This document shows, piece after piece, positions 1-10,306 of a stretch of DNA of 42,265 bases (position 1 is its first letter; each line of letters opens with the position of its first letter). A program made the translations under genes and the position numbers. The notes under the pieces are model-generated. The model made no database searches, had not been told where the DNA came from, and saw only the letters and a list, made by a program, of their open reading frames with translations. Source of the stretch: Azoarcus sp. Aa7 (GTDB lineage: Bacteria; Pseudomonadota; Gammaproteobacteria; Burkholderiales; Rhodocyclaceae); contig NZ_QVLR01000049.1 in NCBI RefSeq assembly GCF_014822185.1, positions 1 through 42,265 of the forward strand, read 5' to 3'.

Positions 1-1297
1 GGAACTGCAGGTTGGACGAGACGCCGCGGATGCGGAATTCGCGCAGGCCGCGGTCCATGCGGGCGATGGCCTCGTCCGGGCTGTGGCCCCAGGCGGTGAC
101 CTTGACGAGCAGCGAATCGTAGAAGGGCGTGATCACCGCGCCCGAGTAGGCCGTGCCGCCGTCCAGGCGCAGGCCGAAGCCGGCCGCACTACGGTAGGCG
201 GTGATGCGGCCGTAGTCGGGGGTGAAGGCGTTCTCCGGGTCCTCGGTGGTGACGCGGCACTGCAGCGCGTGGCCGTTGAGGCGGATGTCGGATTGCGCGG
301 GCAGGTAGGCGTCGGCCGCGCCGATGCGCGCGCCTTCGGTGACGCGGATCTGCGCCTTGACGATGTCGACGCCGGTGACCTGCTCGGTGACGGTGTGTTC
401 GACCTGGATCCGGGGGTTCACTTCGATGAAGTAGAAGGCGCCGGTGTCGGCGTCCATGAGGAATTCCACCGTACCGGCGTGGGTGTAATTTGCGGCGCGG
501 CAGAGTTTCAGCGCGGCGTCGCACAGTTCGGCGCGGCGGGCCTCCTCCAGGTAGGGCGCGGGGGCGCGTTCGACGACCTTCTGGTTGCGCCGCTGCACCG
601 AGCAGTCGCGCTCGAAGAGATGCACGAGGTTGCCGTGCGTGTCGCCGAGCACCTGGACTTCGACGTGGCGCGCGCGGCGAACGAGCTTCTCGAGGTACAC
701 CTCGTCGTTGCCGAAGGCGGCGAGCGCCTCGCGGCGGGCGACGTCGAGCAGGCCGGGGAGTTCTTCCTCGTTCTCGATCGCGCGCATGCCGCGCCCGCCA
801 CCGCCCCAGCTCGCCTTGAGCATGAGCGGGTAGCCGACTTCGCGCGCGAGGCGCTTGATCTCGTCGAGATCCTGCGGCAGTGCGCCGGTGGCCGGCACGA
901 CCGGCACGCTGGCGGCGACGGCGAGGTTGCGCGCGGCGACCTTGTTGCCCAGATCGCGCATCACCTGCGGCTGCGGGCCGATGAAGGCGATGCCGGCCGC
1001 GGCGCAGGCTTCGGCGAACCCGGGGTTCTCGGAGAGGAAGCCGTAGCCGGGGTGGATCGCATCGACCCCGGCATCCTTCGCCACGCGGATGATGTCGGGG
1101 ATGTCGAGGTAGGCCGCGATCGGCTTCTGGCCGTTGCCGACGAGGTAGGATTCGTCGGCCTTGAAGCGGTGCAGCGCGAAGCGGTCCTCGTTGGCGTAGA
1201 TCGCCACCGTGCGGATGCCCAGTTCGCTCGCCGCGCGGAAGACGCGGATGGCGATTTCGCCACGGTTGGCGACGAGGATGCTCTTGATCGGTTTCAT
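1..1297 (-). CDS. pyc: Pyruvate carboxylase, N-terminal part (cut by window edge)
   Basis: Reading the minus strand from the ATG at 1297 gives MKPIKSILVANRGEIAIRVF, the start of a biotin carboxylase domain. About 432 residues are visible before the window ends. The ATP-grasp region has the glycine-rich loop KASWGGGGRGM, and the catalytic stretch EVNPRIQVEHTVTEQVTG is intact. Pyruvate carboxylase makes oxaloacetate from pyruvate and bicarbonate using ATP and biotin. The phrases FRAASELGIRTVAIY and LHRFKADESYLVG resemble the multidomain enzyme more than AccC of acetyl-CoA carboxylase, but the carboxyltransferase and biotinyl domains lie outside the window, so the choice is an inference. A 225-bp gap separates it from pabB, so it may have its own promoter. 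A link to the neighbouring serine deaminase, which makes pyruvate, is plausible. Confidence 0.85.
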   Translation of the reverse strand, partial: MKPIKSILVANRGEIAIRVFRAASELGIRTVAIYANEDRFALHRFKADESYLVGNGQKPIAAYLDIPDIIRVAKDAGVDAIHPGYGFLSENPGFAEACAAAGIAFIGPQPQVMRDLGNKVAARNLAVAASVPVVPATGALPQDLDEIKRLAREVGYPLMLKASWGGGGRGMRAIENEEELPGLLDVARREALAAFGNDEVYLEKLVRRARHVEVQVLGDTHGNLVHLFERDCSVQRRNQKVVERAPAPYLEEARRAELCDAALKLCRAANYTHAGTVEFLMDADTGAFYFIEVNPRIQVEHTVTEQVTGVDIVKAQIRVTEGARIGAADAYLPAQSDIRLNGHALQCRVTTEDPENAFTPDYGRITAYRSAAGFGLRLDGGTAYSGAVITPFYDSLLVKVTAWGHSPDEAIARMDRGLREFRIRGVSSNLQF

Positions 1298-1522
1298 GTC
1301 TCTGCCCTGCCTTTCTGGCAAGCCTTGCTGGTTGTAGTGACTAACGAGTACGTCGGATGCCGGACACGGCCGTCGTCAAGGCAGCAGCCGTTCAGGACTT
1401 TACGACTTTCCGACTGAACTCGGATGTCCGGTAATCGACATGTTCTTGCAGTATCGAGACAGCGGCCGAATGATCGATCCTGCGGCGCAATGCCGTCCCG
1501 ATCGAGCCTGTCGCAGCCCTGC

Positions 1523-2641
1523 TCATGCGGCGCAGCGCAGGATGCGGGCCTTGGCGCGCATCTCCTCGTATTCGTCGTGCGCGACCGAATCGGCCGTGAT
1601 GCCGCCGCCGACGCCGTATTCGGCCCGGCCGGTGAGGCCGTCGAGCGCCAGCGTGCGGATCGCGACGTTGAAGATCGCGTCGCCGCCGGGTTTGAGCAGG
1701 CCGATCGCGCCGCAGTAGATGCCGCGCGGCTCGGTTTCGAGGCCGGCGATGATCTCCATCGCCTTGATCTTGGGTGCACCGGTGATCGAGCCGCAGGGGA
1801 AGAGCGCGGCGAAGATGTCCGCGAGGCCAGCGTCCGCCCGCAGCTCGGCCGACACCGTCGAGGTCATCTGGAACACCGTCGGATAGGTCTCGACCGAAAA
1901 CAGATGCGGCACGCCGACGCTGTGCGGGCGCGCGACCCGCGACATGTCGTTGCGGATGAGATCCACGATCATCAGGTTCTCGGCGCGATTCTTCTCCGAC
2001 GCGGCGAGCGCCTCGGCGTGCCGTGCGTCCTGCTCGGGACTGCTGCCGCGCGCGAGGGTGCCCTTCATCGGCTTCGAGATCAGGCGGTCGCCATCGCGGC
2101 GGAAGAAGAGCTCGGGCGACAGCGACAGGATGCGGTGGCGCCCCAGGTCGAGCAGCGCGCAGTAGCCGGTCGGCTGGCCCGCGCGCAGGTGCTCGTAGAG
2201 GGCGCGATGGTCGCCGTCGAAGCGGCCGTGCAGGCGGATCGTGTGGTTGATCTGGTACACGTCGCCGGCACGGATGTGGTCGAGGATGCGGCCGATGTCC
2301 TTGTCGTAGCGGTCGCGCTCGACGCCAGGCTGCCAGTCGTCGCAGCGCACTTCACTGCGCGGGGGCTTGTCCTCGTCCACAGGCTCGTCGAACACGCCGA
2401 ACCACGCCAGCGGCAGCGCCGGGCGCTGGCGGAAGCGGAAGGCCGGGTCGAAGGCGGTGCCCGCCTCGTAGCAGACGAAGCCGGCCACCCACGCGCCGGC
2501 GCGTGCCAGTGCGTCGGCCCGCGCGAGCACCGCGCGCACGTCCTGCGGCGCGCGCGCGACCAACTGCTCGCGCGGGGCGGTGAAGTGCAGCGGCGTGGCG
2601 TCGGTGGCGTCCGCCGGGAAGTCGAAGCGCAGCTTCACCAT
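1523..2641 (-). CDS. pabB: Aminodeoxychorismate synthase component I
   Basis: A 372-residue chorismate-binding enzyme that converts chorismate and ammonia to 4-amino-4-deoxychorismate, for the p-aminobenzoate part of folate. Visible signatures are SLSPELFF, KPMKGT, NLMIVDLIRNDMSRV, CGSITGAPKIKAMEII and GIYCGAIG. The Lys in PMKGT is typical of PabB; anthranilate synthase TrpE has Ala there (PIAGT). It lacks the PabC lyase domain fused to some homologues. The start used is the ATG at 2641, five bases after the purU stop, so the two are co-transcribed and probably translationally coupled; a longer open frame upstream only runs through purU. A folate gene fits next to purU and the folate-dependent glycine cleavage genes. 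Confidence 0.9.
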   Translation of the reverse strand: MVKLRFDFPADATDATPLHFTAPREQLVARAPQDVRAVLARADALARAGAWVAGFVCYEAGTAFDPAFRFRQRPALPLAWFGVFDEPVDEDKPPRSEVRCDDWQPGVERDRYDKDIGRILDHIRAGDVYQINHTIRLHGRFDGDHRALYEHLRAGQPTGYCALLDLGRHRILSLSPELFFRRDGDRLISKPMKGTLARGSSPEQDARHAEALAASEKNRAENLMIVDLIRNDMSRVARPHSVGVPHLFSVETYPTVFQMTSTVSAELRADAGLADIFAALFPCGSITGAPKIKAMEIIAGLETEPRGIYCGAIGLLKPGGDAIFNVAIRTLALDGLTGRAEYGVGGGITADSVAHDEYEEMRAKARILRCAA

Positions 2642-2646
2642 CTCGC

Positions 2647-3525
2647 TCAGCGCAGCACTACGGTCCGCAGGCCGTTGATGAACACGCGATGCTCCAGCAC
2701 GTAGCGCAGGGCGCGGCCGAGCGCGAGACATTCGACGTGGCGACCGGTGCTCAGCAGCTGGTCGGGCGAAAAGGCGTGGTCGACACGCTCGACGGCCTGC
2801 TCGATGATCGGGCCTTCGTCGAGATCGGTGGTCGCAAAATGCGCGGTCGCGCCGATCAGCTTGACCCCACGCGCGTGCGCCTGCTCGTACGGGCGCGCGC
2901 CCTTGAAGCCGGGCAGGAAGGAGTGATGGATGTTGATGACGCGCCCGGCGAGGCGCTCGCACAGGCCGGCGGAGAGCACCTGCATGTAGCGCGCGAGCAC
3001 GACCAGTTCGGCGCCGGTCGATTCGATCAGCGCCAGCAGCGCCGCCTCCTGCTGCGGCTTGGTGTCCGCGGTGATCGGCAGGTGGTGGAACGGCAGCCCT
3101 TCGGCCGTGGCGATCGGGCCGAGCGTGGTGTGGTTCGACGCCACGCCGACGATCTCCATCGGCAGCTCGCCGCGGCGCCATTGTGCGAGGATATCGCGCA
3201 GACAGTGGTCGGCCTTCGACACCATCAGCAGCACGCGCATCGGCCGCTGCAGGTCGTAGATGTTGCCTTCGGCGTCGCCGAAGCGCAGCAGTAGCGCGGC
3301 GTAGTCGGCGCGCAGGGCGTCGATCGTCGCTGCACTCGCGCCAACGAGGCGGAAGGCCGTGCGGACGTAGAAGCGCTTGCTGAGCTGGTCGTCGAAGACG
3401 GTGAATTCCTCGATGTAGGCGCCGTGCTTTTCGAGCAGCGTGGTGATGGCCGCCGCCTGGCCGCGTTCACCGTCGGCGGCGAAGGTCAGCGCGTAGCGCG
3501 CGCACTCATTCGATACTGGCGACAT
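2647..3525 (-). CDS. purU: Formyltetrahydrofolate deformylase
   Basis: A 292-residue enzyme that hydrolyses 10-formyl-THF to formate and THF, balancing C1-folate pools when glycine cleavage loads THF. Residues about 8-90 form an N-terminal ACT-type regulatory domain (ALTFAADGERGQAAAITTLL). The rest is a formyltransferase fold with GVASNHTTL, RYMQVLS, NIHHSFLPGFKGARPYEQA and FATTDLDEGPII, which carry the Asn, His and Asp of the active site. The length matches the family. The start at 3525 overlaps the 3' end of the FolB-like gene by 20 bp, and pabB follows after 5 bp. The ACT domain suggests amino-acid control, in other bacteria by methionine and glycine. Confidence 0.93.
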   Translation of the reverse strand: MSPVSNECARYALTFAADGERGQAAAITTLLEKHGAYIEEFTVFDDQLSKRFYVRTAFRLVGASAATIDALRADYAALLLRFGDAEGNIYDLQRPMRVLLMVSKADHCLRDILAQWRRGELPMEIVGVASNHTTLGPIATAEGLPFHHLPITADTKPQQEAALLALIESTGAELVVLARYMQVLSAGLCERLAGRVINIHHSFLPGFKGARPYEQAHARGVKLIGATAHFATTDLDEGPIIEQAVERVDHAFSPDQLLSTGRHVECLALGRALRYVLEHRVFINGLRTVVLR

Positions 3526-3943
3526 GTTCGGTTCTCTTCCGGTTGCGTGCGGCTGCGTTCTGCATGGCGCGGGTGTGTTCGCCGCGGTTGGCGGTGCGTT
3601 CGATGCCGATCGCGGTCGCGTAACGGCTGACGCGCTGCTTGTACAGGCCGACCGACACTTCCTGCACGCGCGGGTCGAGGCCGAAGGCGAAATCGAAGAT
3701 CTCGTTGACTCGCGTCTCCAGCAGCGGGGTGTGCGGCGTGCGCGGCCAGTCGGTCGCGAGCCAACGGCACAGCGGTTCGTAGTCGAGGCAGTCGTCGAGC
3801 CCGTCCGGCACGGCCGGCGCGAGGCCGGTCAGGGTGACCGACACCCACACCGGCTGCGGTTCGTATTCGTCCTCGTAGATACCCACCGCGAGCCGGGTTT
3901 CGAGGCGTTCGATTTTCACGCTCCAGATCGCATTCATCGTCAT
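3506..3943 (-). CDS. Dihydroneopterin aldolase (FolB)-like protein
   Basis: A 145-residue protein opening [18 protein letters not shown]. The pattern VGIYEDEYEPQPVWVSVTL, then LDYEPLCRWLATDWP and RVNEIFDFAFGLDPRVQEVSVGLYKQ, follows the FolB/tunnelling-fold family, in which dihydroneopterin aldolase makes 6-hydroxymethyl-dihydropterin. The usual 'I.IG...E' opening is altered and the last 30 residues are a basic tail, so activity is uncertain and I give no symbol. The ATG at 3943 overlaps the lipA stop by one base (TGATG), a sign of coupling; a second ATG at 3937 is possible. Its place between lipA and purU supports a pterin/folate role. Confidence 0.65.
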   Translation of the reverse strand: MTMNAIWSVKIERLETRLAVGIYEDEYEPQPVWVSVTLTGLAPAVPDGLDDCLDYEPLCRWLATDWPRTPHTPLLETRVNEIFDFAFGLDPRVQEVSVGLYKQRVSRYATAIGIERTANRGEHTRAMQNAAARNRKRTEHVASIE

Positions 3944-4911
3944 CAGCCTCCGATCACGCCGTGCGCCTGCAGATCGGCGTGGTAGGACGAACGCACCATC
4001 GGGCCGGAGGCGACGTGGCGGAAGCCCATCTTCTCGCCGACGACCCGCAGCTCGTCGAATTCGGCCGGCGTGACGTAGCGGCGCACCGGCAGGTGGTGCA
4101 GGCTGGGCTGCAGGTACTGGCCGATCGTGACCATGTCGACGTTGTGGGCTCGCAGGTCGGCCAGGGTCGCCTCAATCTCCTCGCGCGTCTCGCCCACGCC
4201 CAGCATCAGGCCGGACTTGGTCGCGACGTTCGGGTGGCGCTCCTTGAAGCGCGCGAGCAGGTCGAGCGAGTGTTCGTAGTCCGCGCCGGGGCGCACTTCG
4301 CGGTACAGGCGCGGCACCGTCTCGATGTTGTGGTTGAAGACGTCGGGCGGCACGGCCGTCAGCACGTCCAGCGCGAGGTCGACCCGGCCGCGGAAGTCCG
4401 GGGTCAGGACTTCGATGGTGACGCCGGGGTTGGCGGCACGCGTCTCGCGGATGCAGTCGGCAAAGTGCTGTGCGCCGCCGTCGCGCAGGTCGTCGCGGTC
4501 CACCGAGGTGATCACGACGTATTTCAGGCTCATCCCGCTGACGGTCTGCGCAAGGTTCTTCGGTTCCTCCGGGTCCAGCGGCAGCGGGCGGCCATGGCCC
4601 ACGTCGCAGAACGGGCAGCGCCGTGTGCAGATCGCCCCCATGATCATGAAGGTCGCCGTGCCGTGGTTGAAGCACTCGCCCAGGTTCGGGCAGTTGGCTT
4701 CCTCGCACACGGTGTGCAGGCGGTTTTCGCGCAGCGTGCCGGTGAGTTGGCGCACGCTCTTCGTGCCGCGGAAGGCGGCGCGGATCCATTCCGGCTTGCG
4801 CAGCTGCTGCGCCGGCGTGATCGGGATGATCTTGACCGGGATGCGCGCGGTCTTCTCTGCGCCGCGCAGCTTGACGCCGGTCTGGGGGGTGGGGGTGCTT
4901 GCGTTCTGCAT
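3943..4911 (-). CDS. lipA: Lipoyl synthase
   Basis: Radical SAM enzyme that inserts two sulfurs into the octanoyl group on GcvH and other lipoyl domains. Both cluster motifs are present: the auxiliary motif [12 protein letters not shown], and the radical SAM CxxxCxxC in [31 protein letters not shown] and [11 protein letters not shown], with the serine that ligates the auxiliary cluster, are also clear. I use the ATG at 4911 ([10 protein letters not shown], 322 aa), because the in-frame ATG at 4941 adds an Arg-rich stretch not seen in the family. Neither start has a strong Shine-Dalgarno. The gene sits straight after gcvT instead of next to lipB, which directly ties lipoylation to glycine cleavage. 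No lipB or lplA is in the window. Confidence 0.95.
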   Translation of the reverse strand: MQNASTPTPQTGVKLRGAEKTARIPVKIIPITPAQQLRKPEWIRAAFRGTKSVRQLTGTLRENRLHTVCEEANCPNLGECFNHGTATFMIMGAICTRRCPFCDVGHGRPLPLDPEEPKNLAQTVSGMSLKYVVITSVDRDDLRDGGAQHFADCIRETRAANPGVTIEVLTPDFRGRVDLALDVLTAVPPDVFNHNIETVPRLYREVRPGADYEHSLDLLARFKERHPNVATKSGLMLGVGETREEIEATLADLRAHNVDMVTIGQYLQPSLHHLPVRRYVTPAEFDELRVVGEKMGFRHVASGPMVRSSYHADLQAHGVIGG

Positions 4912-4932
4912 GGGAGGACTCCGGCGGGCGGC

Positions 4933-4946
4933 CCGGCACATGCCGG
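4933..4946 (-). other. Intercistronic hairpin between gcvT and lipA
   Basis: CCGGCA/TGCCGG arms with a 2-nt centre lie in the 51-bp gap after the gcvT stop. There is no U-tract, so RNA stabilisation or processing is more likely than termination. Confidence 0.35.
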
Positions 4947-4962
4947 ACCACCCGGTGCTGCA

Positions 4963-6096
4963 TCAGCCGCGGTAGTAACGCTGCGGCACGAAGGGGGTGC
5001 TGGCGACTTCGACCGGAACCGGCTTGCCGCGAACCATTGCGGAGAGCTGGGTGCCGACCTTGGCGAGCGCGGTCTCGACGTAGCCCATCGCGACGGGCGC
5101 TTCCAGCGTCGGGCCGAAGCCGCCGCTGGTCACGACGCCGACCTTGCGGCCGCTGGCATCGACCAGCTCGACGCCTTCACGCACCGGCACGCGGGCGTTC
5201 GGACGCAGGCCGACGCGCTTGCGCGACACGCCGCTGGCGATGTGGCCGAGGATCACGTCGGCGCCGGGGTAGCCGCCCGCACGCGCGCCGTCGGCACGGC
5301 GGGGCTTGGACAGCGCCCACAGCAGGCTGCTTTCGACCGGCGAGGTGTGGACGTCGAGGTCGTGGCCGTACAGGCACAGGCCGGCTTCGAGGCGCAGCGA
5401 GTCACGCGCGCCGAGGCCGATCGGCGCGACTTCGGGGTGGCTCAGCAGTTCGCGCGCCAGGGCGTCGGCCTTGTCGGCGGGCACCGAGATCTCGTAACCA
5501 TCTTCGCCGGTGTAGCCGGAACGGCTGACGTAGCACGGCACGCCGACGAGGTTCACGGTGATGCTGTTCATGAACACCATCTTGGCGGTCTCGGGCGCGA
5601 GGCGGGCGAGCACGGTGGCGGCAGCCGGACCCTGCAGCGCGAGCAGCGCGCGGTCTTCGAGCACCTCGACCTTGCAACGGCCCGACAGGTGCTTCTGCAT
5701 GTGCGCGATGTCCTGCGCCTTGCATGCGGCGTTCACGACCACGAACAGGCGGTCGCCGAAGTTCGCGACCATCAGGTCGTCCATCACGCCGCCGGTGTCG
5801 TTGGTGAACAGCGCGTAACGCTGCATTCCCTGCGGCAGGTCGATGATGTCGACCGGCACGAGGGTTTCCAGCGCCGCGGCGGCATCCGGGCCGACGAGGA
5901 AGACCTGGCCCATGTGCGACACGTCGAACAGGCCCGCCTGCGTGCGGGTGTGGGTGTGTTCCTTGATGATCCCGCTCTGGTACTGCACCGGCATCTCGTA
6001 GCCGGCGAAGGGCACCATCTTGGCGCCGAGGGACACATGCAGGTCGTACAGCGGGGTGCGCAGCAGCGGTGCGTCGGAGTGATTGTCGCTCATCAT
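4963..6096 (-). CDS. gcvT: Glycine cleavage system T protein (aminomethyltransferase)
   Basis: A 377-residue protein that takes the aminomethyl group from lipoyl-GcvH, releases ammonia and forms 5,10-methylene-THF. Family signatures are LRTPLYDLHVSLGAKMVPFAGYEMP, FDVSHMGQVFLVG, RYALFTNDTGGVMDDLMV, RSGYTGEDGYEISVP and GLGARDSLRLEAGLCLYGHD, which include the catalytic aspartate region. The C-terminal barrel ends with SGGFGPTLEAPVAMGYV. It starts with tandem ATGs at 6096 and 6093 behind an AGGAAG ribosome site. It is separated from gcvH-gcvP by five genes, an unusual order, but on the same strand with small gaps. Confidence 0.95.
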   Translation of the reverse strand: MMSDNHSDAPLLRTPLYDLHVSLGAKMVPFAGYEMPVQYQSGIIKEHTHTRTQAGLFDVSHMGQVFLVGPDAAAALETLVPVDIIDLPQGMQRYALFTNDTGGVMDDLMVANFGDRLFVVVNAACKAQDIAHMQKHLSGRCKVEVLEDRALLALQGPAAATVLARLAPETAKMVFMNSITVNLVGVPCYVSRSGYTGEDGYEISVPADKADALARELLSHPEVAPIGLGARDSLRLEAGLCLYGHDLDVHTSPVESSLLWALSKPRRADGARAGGYPGADVILGHIASGVSRKRVGLRPNARVPVREGVELVDASGRKVGVVTSGGFGPTLEAPVAMGYVETALAKVGTQLSAMVRGKPVPVEVASTPFVPQRYYRG

Positions 6097-6123
6097 GCTT
6101 CCTTTACTGGGTGTCAGGGGTCA

Positions 6124-7503
<1,380 letters not shown>

Positions 7504-7509
7504 GACGAA

Positions 7510-8937
7510 TTACCTCGAAGTTTCGGATGCGAGCACGCCGTTGTCACGGGCGGCACGCGATTTGGAGATCAGATAGCCCACGGTCAGCAGTGCGAACCAG
7601 ACCGGAGTCACAAACAGCGCCACGCGGGTGCCGGCGTCCATCGCAAGGAACACGACCACCAGCGCCAGGAAGGCGAGCACGAACCAGTTGGCATACGGCG
7701 CGCCCGGCATGCGGAAGAACACCGCAGTGGCGAGACCCTGCTTCACGGCCTGGCGGTACTTCAGGTGCGACCAGACGATGATGCCCCAGGTCCACACGGC
7801 ACCCACGGTCGCGATGCTGGTGACATAGACGAAGGCTTCCTCGGGCACCACGTAGTTCAGCGCGACGCCGACCAGCATGAACAGGGCGGACAGCGTGATC
7901 GCGGTGGCCGGAACGTGGCTCTTGCTGACCTTGCCGAGCGCGGCCGGCGCCTGCTTGAACTGCGCGAGGGTGTAGAGCATGCGGCCGGTACTGAAGATGC
8001 CGCTGTTGCACGACGAGGCCGCTGCGGTGATGACCACGAAGTTGATGATGCCAGCCGCGGCCGGGATGCCGATCTTCTCGAACACGGTGACGAACGGGCT
8101 CATGTTCGGGTTGAGTTCGTTCCAGGGCACCAGCGACATCAGCACGATCAGCGAGCCGATGTAGAAGATCAGGATGCGGTAGGTCACGCTGTTGGTCGCG
8201 TGCGGCAGCACCTTCTCGGGGTTCTGCGCCTCGCCCGCAGTGACGCCGATCAGTTCCACGCCGGTGTACGCGAAGCAGGCTATCTGCAAGGTCAGCACGA
8301 CCCCCACCATGCCCATCGGCGCGAAGCCGCCGTGCGACCACAGATTGGAGAAGCTCGCGGTCTTGCCGAGGTCGCCCACGCCGAAGATGATGATGACGAG
8401 GCCGATCACAAGCATCGCGACGATCGTCACGACCTTGATGATCGCGAACCAGAATTCCATCTCGCCGAACACCTTCACGGCGATCAGGTTCGCGCCATAG
8501 AGGATCACGAGCGTCGCCAGTGCTGGTATCCACTGCGGAATTTCCGGGAACCAGTAGTGAAAGTACACGCCGACGGCGGTCAGTTCCGCCATGCCGGTGA
8601 CGACCCAGGTGAACCAGTAGGTCCAGCCGGTAACGAAGCCCGCCCAGGGGCTGACGTATTCTTCGGCGTAAGTCGCGAACGAACCCGCCACGGGACGGTG
8701 AATCAGCAGCTCGCCGAGCGCGCGCATGATGAAGAAGACCGCGAGGCCGGCGAGCGCATAGGTCAGCAGCAGTGCCGGACCCGCCTTGCTGATGGCCTTG
8801 GCGGAACCCAGAAACAAGCCCACGCCGATCGCGCCGCCAATGGCGATGAGCTGGATGTGCCGATCTTTCAGGCCTCGTTCGAGGTCCCTCCCTTCGTGTT
8901 TTTGCTCTTCGTCGAGCATGTCGCTGATGCGAGTCAT
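7510..8937 (-). CDS. Amino acid permease of the APC superfamily, CycA-like
   Basis: A 475-residue membrane protein with about 12 hydrophobic segments. The N-terminus RGLKDRHIQLIAIGGAIGVG followed by LFLGSAKAISKAGP is the signature of the amino acid transporter family that includes CycA (D-serine/D-alanine/glycine), ProY and GabP. GELLIHRPVAGSFATYAEEY and the FAYTGVELIGVTAGEAQNPE stretch of helix 6 are conserved. The neighbourhood (glyA, sdaA, gcvT) points to glycine or serine as substrate, but specificity cannot be read from the sequence. An internal ATG at codon 7 is an alternative start. It lies 80 bp after glyA across a GC-rich hairpin. Confidence 0.85.
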   Translation of the reverse strand: MTRISDMLDEEQKHEGRDLERGLKDRHIQLIAIGGAIGVGLFLGSAKAISKAGPALLLTYALAGLAVFFIMRALGELLIHRPVAGSFATYAEEYVSPWAGFVTGWTYWFTWVVTGMAELTAVGVYFHYWFPEIPQWIPALATLVILYGANLIAVKVFGEMEFWFAIIKVVTIVAMLVIGLVIIIFGVGDLGKTASFSNLWSHGGFAPMGMVGVVLTLQIACFAYTGVELIGVTAGEAQNPEKVLPHATNSVTYRILIFYIGSLIVLMSLVPWNELNPNMSPFVTVFEKIGIPAAAGIINFVVITAAASSCNSGIFSTGRMLYTLAQFKQAPAALGKVSKSHVPATAITLSALFMLVGVALNYVVPEEAFVYVTSIATVGAVWTWGIIVWSHLKYRQAVKQGLATAVFFRMPGAPYANWFVLAFLALVVVFLAMDAGTRVALFVTPVWFALLTVGYLISKSRAARDNGVLASETSR

Positions 8938-8984
8938 CCTTCCCTTCCTCGGTTAGTTCAACGGTCTCTCTCTGGCGTTGGAAG

Positions 8985-9004
8985 GCGGCGCCCGCAGGCG
9001 CCGC
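8985..9004 (-). other. GC-rich hairpin between glyA and the permease gene
   Basis: Perfect 8-bp arms (GCGGCGCC/GGCGCCGC) around a 4-nt loop, just after the glyA stop. The minus strand continues CTTCC with no clear U-run, so it would be at most a partial attenuator; processing or mRNA protection is equally possible. Confidence 0.4.
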
Positions 9005-9017
9005 ATGCGTCATTTTT

Positions 9018-10271
9018 TTATTTGCCGTAAACCGGGAAGCGGGCGCACAGCGCGGACACCTTCGCGCGCACGGCCTCGATCACCGCGGGGTTCTCGATGT
9101 CGTCGAGGATGTCGCAGATCCAGCCGGCCAGCTCCGTGACCTCGGCGATGCCGAAGCCGCGGGTGGTCGCCGCGGGCGTGCCGATGCGGATGCCGCTGGT
9201 GACGAAGGGCGACTGCGGATCGTTGGGCACGGTGTTCTTGTTCACTGTGATGTGCGCCGCGCCGAGCGCCGCATCGGCGGCCTTGCCGGTGATGCCCTTG
9301 GCGATCAGGTCGACGAGGAACAGGTGGTCGTCGGTACCGCCCGACACGATCTTGCAGCCGCGCTCGACGAACACGCCAGCCATCGCGCGGGCGTTGGCGA
9401 TCACCTGCTTCTGGTATTCCTTGAAGGACGGATCCAGCGCTTCCTTGAAGGCCACCGCCTTGGCGGCGATGACGTGCATCAGCGGGCCGCCCTGGGTGCC
9501 GGGGAAGACCATCGAGGCGATCTTCTTCTCGATGTCGGCATTGGCGCGACCGAGGATGATGCCGCCGCGCGGGCCGCGCAGGGTCTTGTGCGTGGTGCTG
9601 GTGACGATGTCCGCGAAGGGCACCGGGCTGGGGTACAGGCCCGCGGCGACGAGGCCGGCGACGTGCGCCATGTCGACGAAGAGCAGCGCGCCGACCTTGT
9701 CCGCAATCGCGCGGAAGCGCGGGAAGTCGAGGTGGCGGGCGTAGGCCGAGAAGCCGGCGACGATCATCTTCGGCTTGGACTCCACTGCGAGCGCCTCGAG
9801 CGCGTCGTAGTCGATCACGCCGTCGTCGGTCACGCCGTACTGCGCCGCGTTGAAGATCTTGCCGGAGAAGTTCACCTTGGCGCCGTGCGTGAGGTGGCCG
9901 CCGTGGGCGAGGCTCATGCCGAGGATGGTGTCACCCGGCTGCAGCAGCGCGAAATACACCGCGGCGTTGGCCTGCGAGCCGGAGTGCGGCTGCACGTTGA
10001 CCCAATCCGCGCCGAACAGCTGCTTCGCGCGGTCGATGGCGAGCTGCTCGACGACGTCGACATGCTCGCAGCCGCCGTAGTAGCGCTTGCCCGGATAGCC
10101 TTCCGCGTACTTGTTGGTGAGCACCGTGCCTTGCGCCTGCATGACTCGCGGGCTGGCATAGTTCTCGGACGCGATCAGCTCGATGTGGTCTTCCTGGCGG
10201 TGGCGCTCGGATTCGATGGCGCCCCACAGGTCAGGGTCGAAGCCGGCGATCTGCATTTGCTTGTCGAACAT
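9018..10271 (-). CDS. glyA: Serine hydroxymethyltransferase
   Basis: A 417-residue PLP enzyme that interconverts serine + THF with glycine + 5,10-methylene-THF. Visible are [20 protein letters not shown], the [19 protein letters not shown] loop, [19 protein letters not shown] and the PLP-lysine motif in [15 protein letters not shown]. The length is standard. The start ATG at 10271 has GGAG 8 nt upstream. It lies between the AGCS symporter and the CycA-like permease. The genome may carry another glyA, in which case this copy would be the catabolic one; that cannot be seen here. Confidence 0.96.
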   Translation of the reverse strand: MFDKQMQIAGFDPDLWGAIESERHRQEDHIELIASENYASPRVMQAQGTVLTNKYAEGYPGKRYYGGCEHVDVVEQLAIDRAKQLFGADWVNVQPHSGSQANAAVYFALLQPGDTILGMSLAHGGHLTHGAKVNFSGKIFNAAQYGVTDDGVIDYDALEALAVESKPKMIVAGFSAYARHLDFPRFRAIADKVGALLFVDMAHVAGLVAAGLYPSPVPFADIVTSTTHKTLRGPRGGIILGRANADIEKKIASMVFPGTQGGPLMHVIAAKAVAFKEALDPSFKEYQKQVIANARAMAGVFVERGCKIVSGGTDDHLFLVDLIAKGITGKAADAALGAAHITVNKNTVPNDPQSPFVTSGIRIGTPAATTRGFGIAEVTELAGWICDILDDIENPAVIEAVRAKVSALCARFPVYGK

Positions 10272-10306
10272 CTATGTACTCCGGATTGGGTTGTCGGATC
10301 GGGCCG

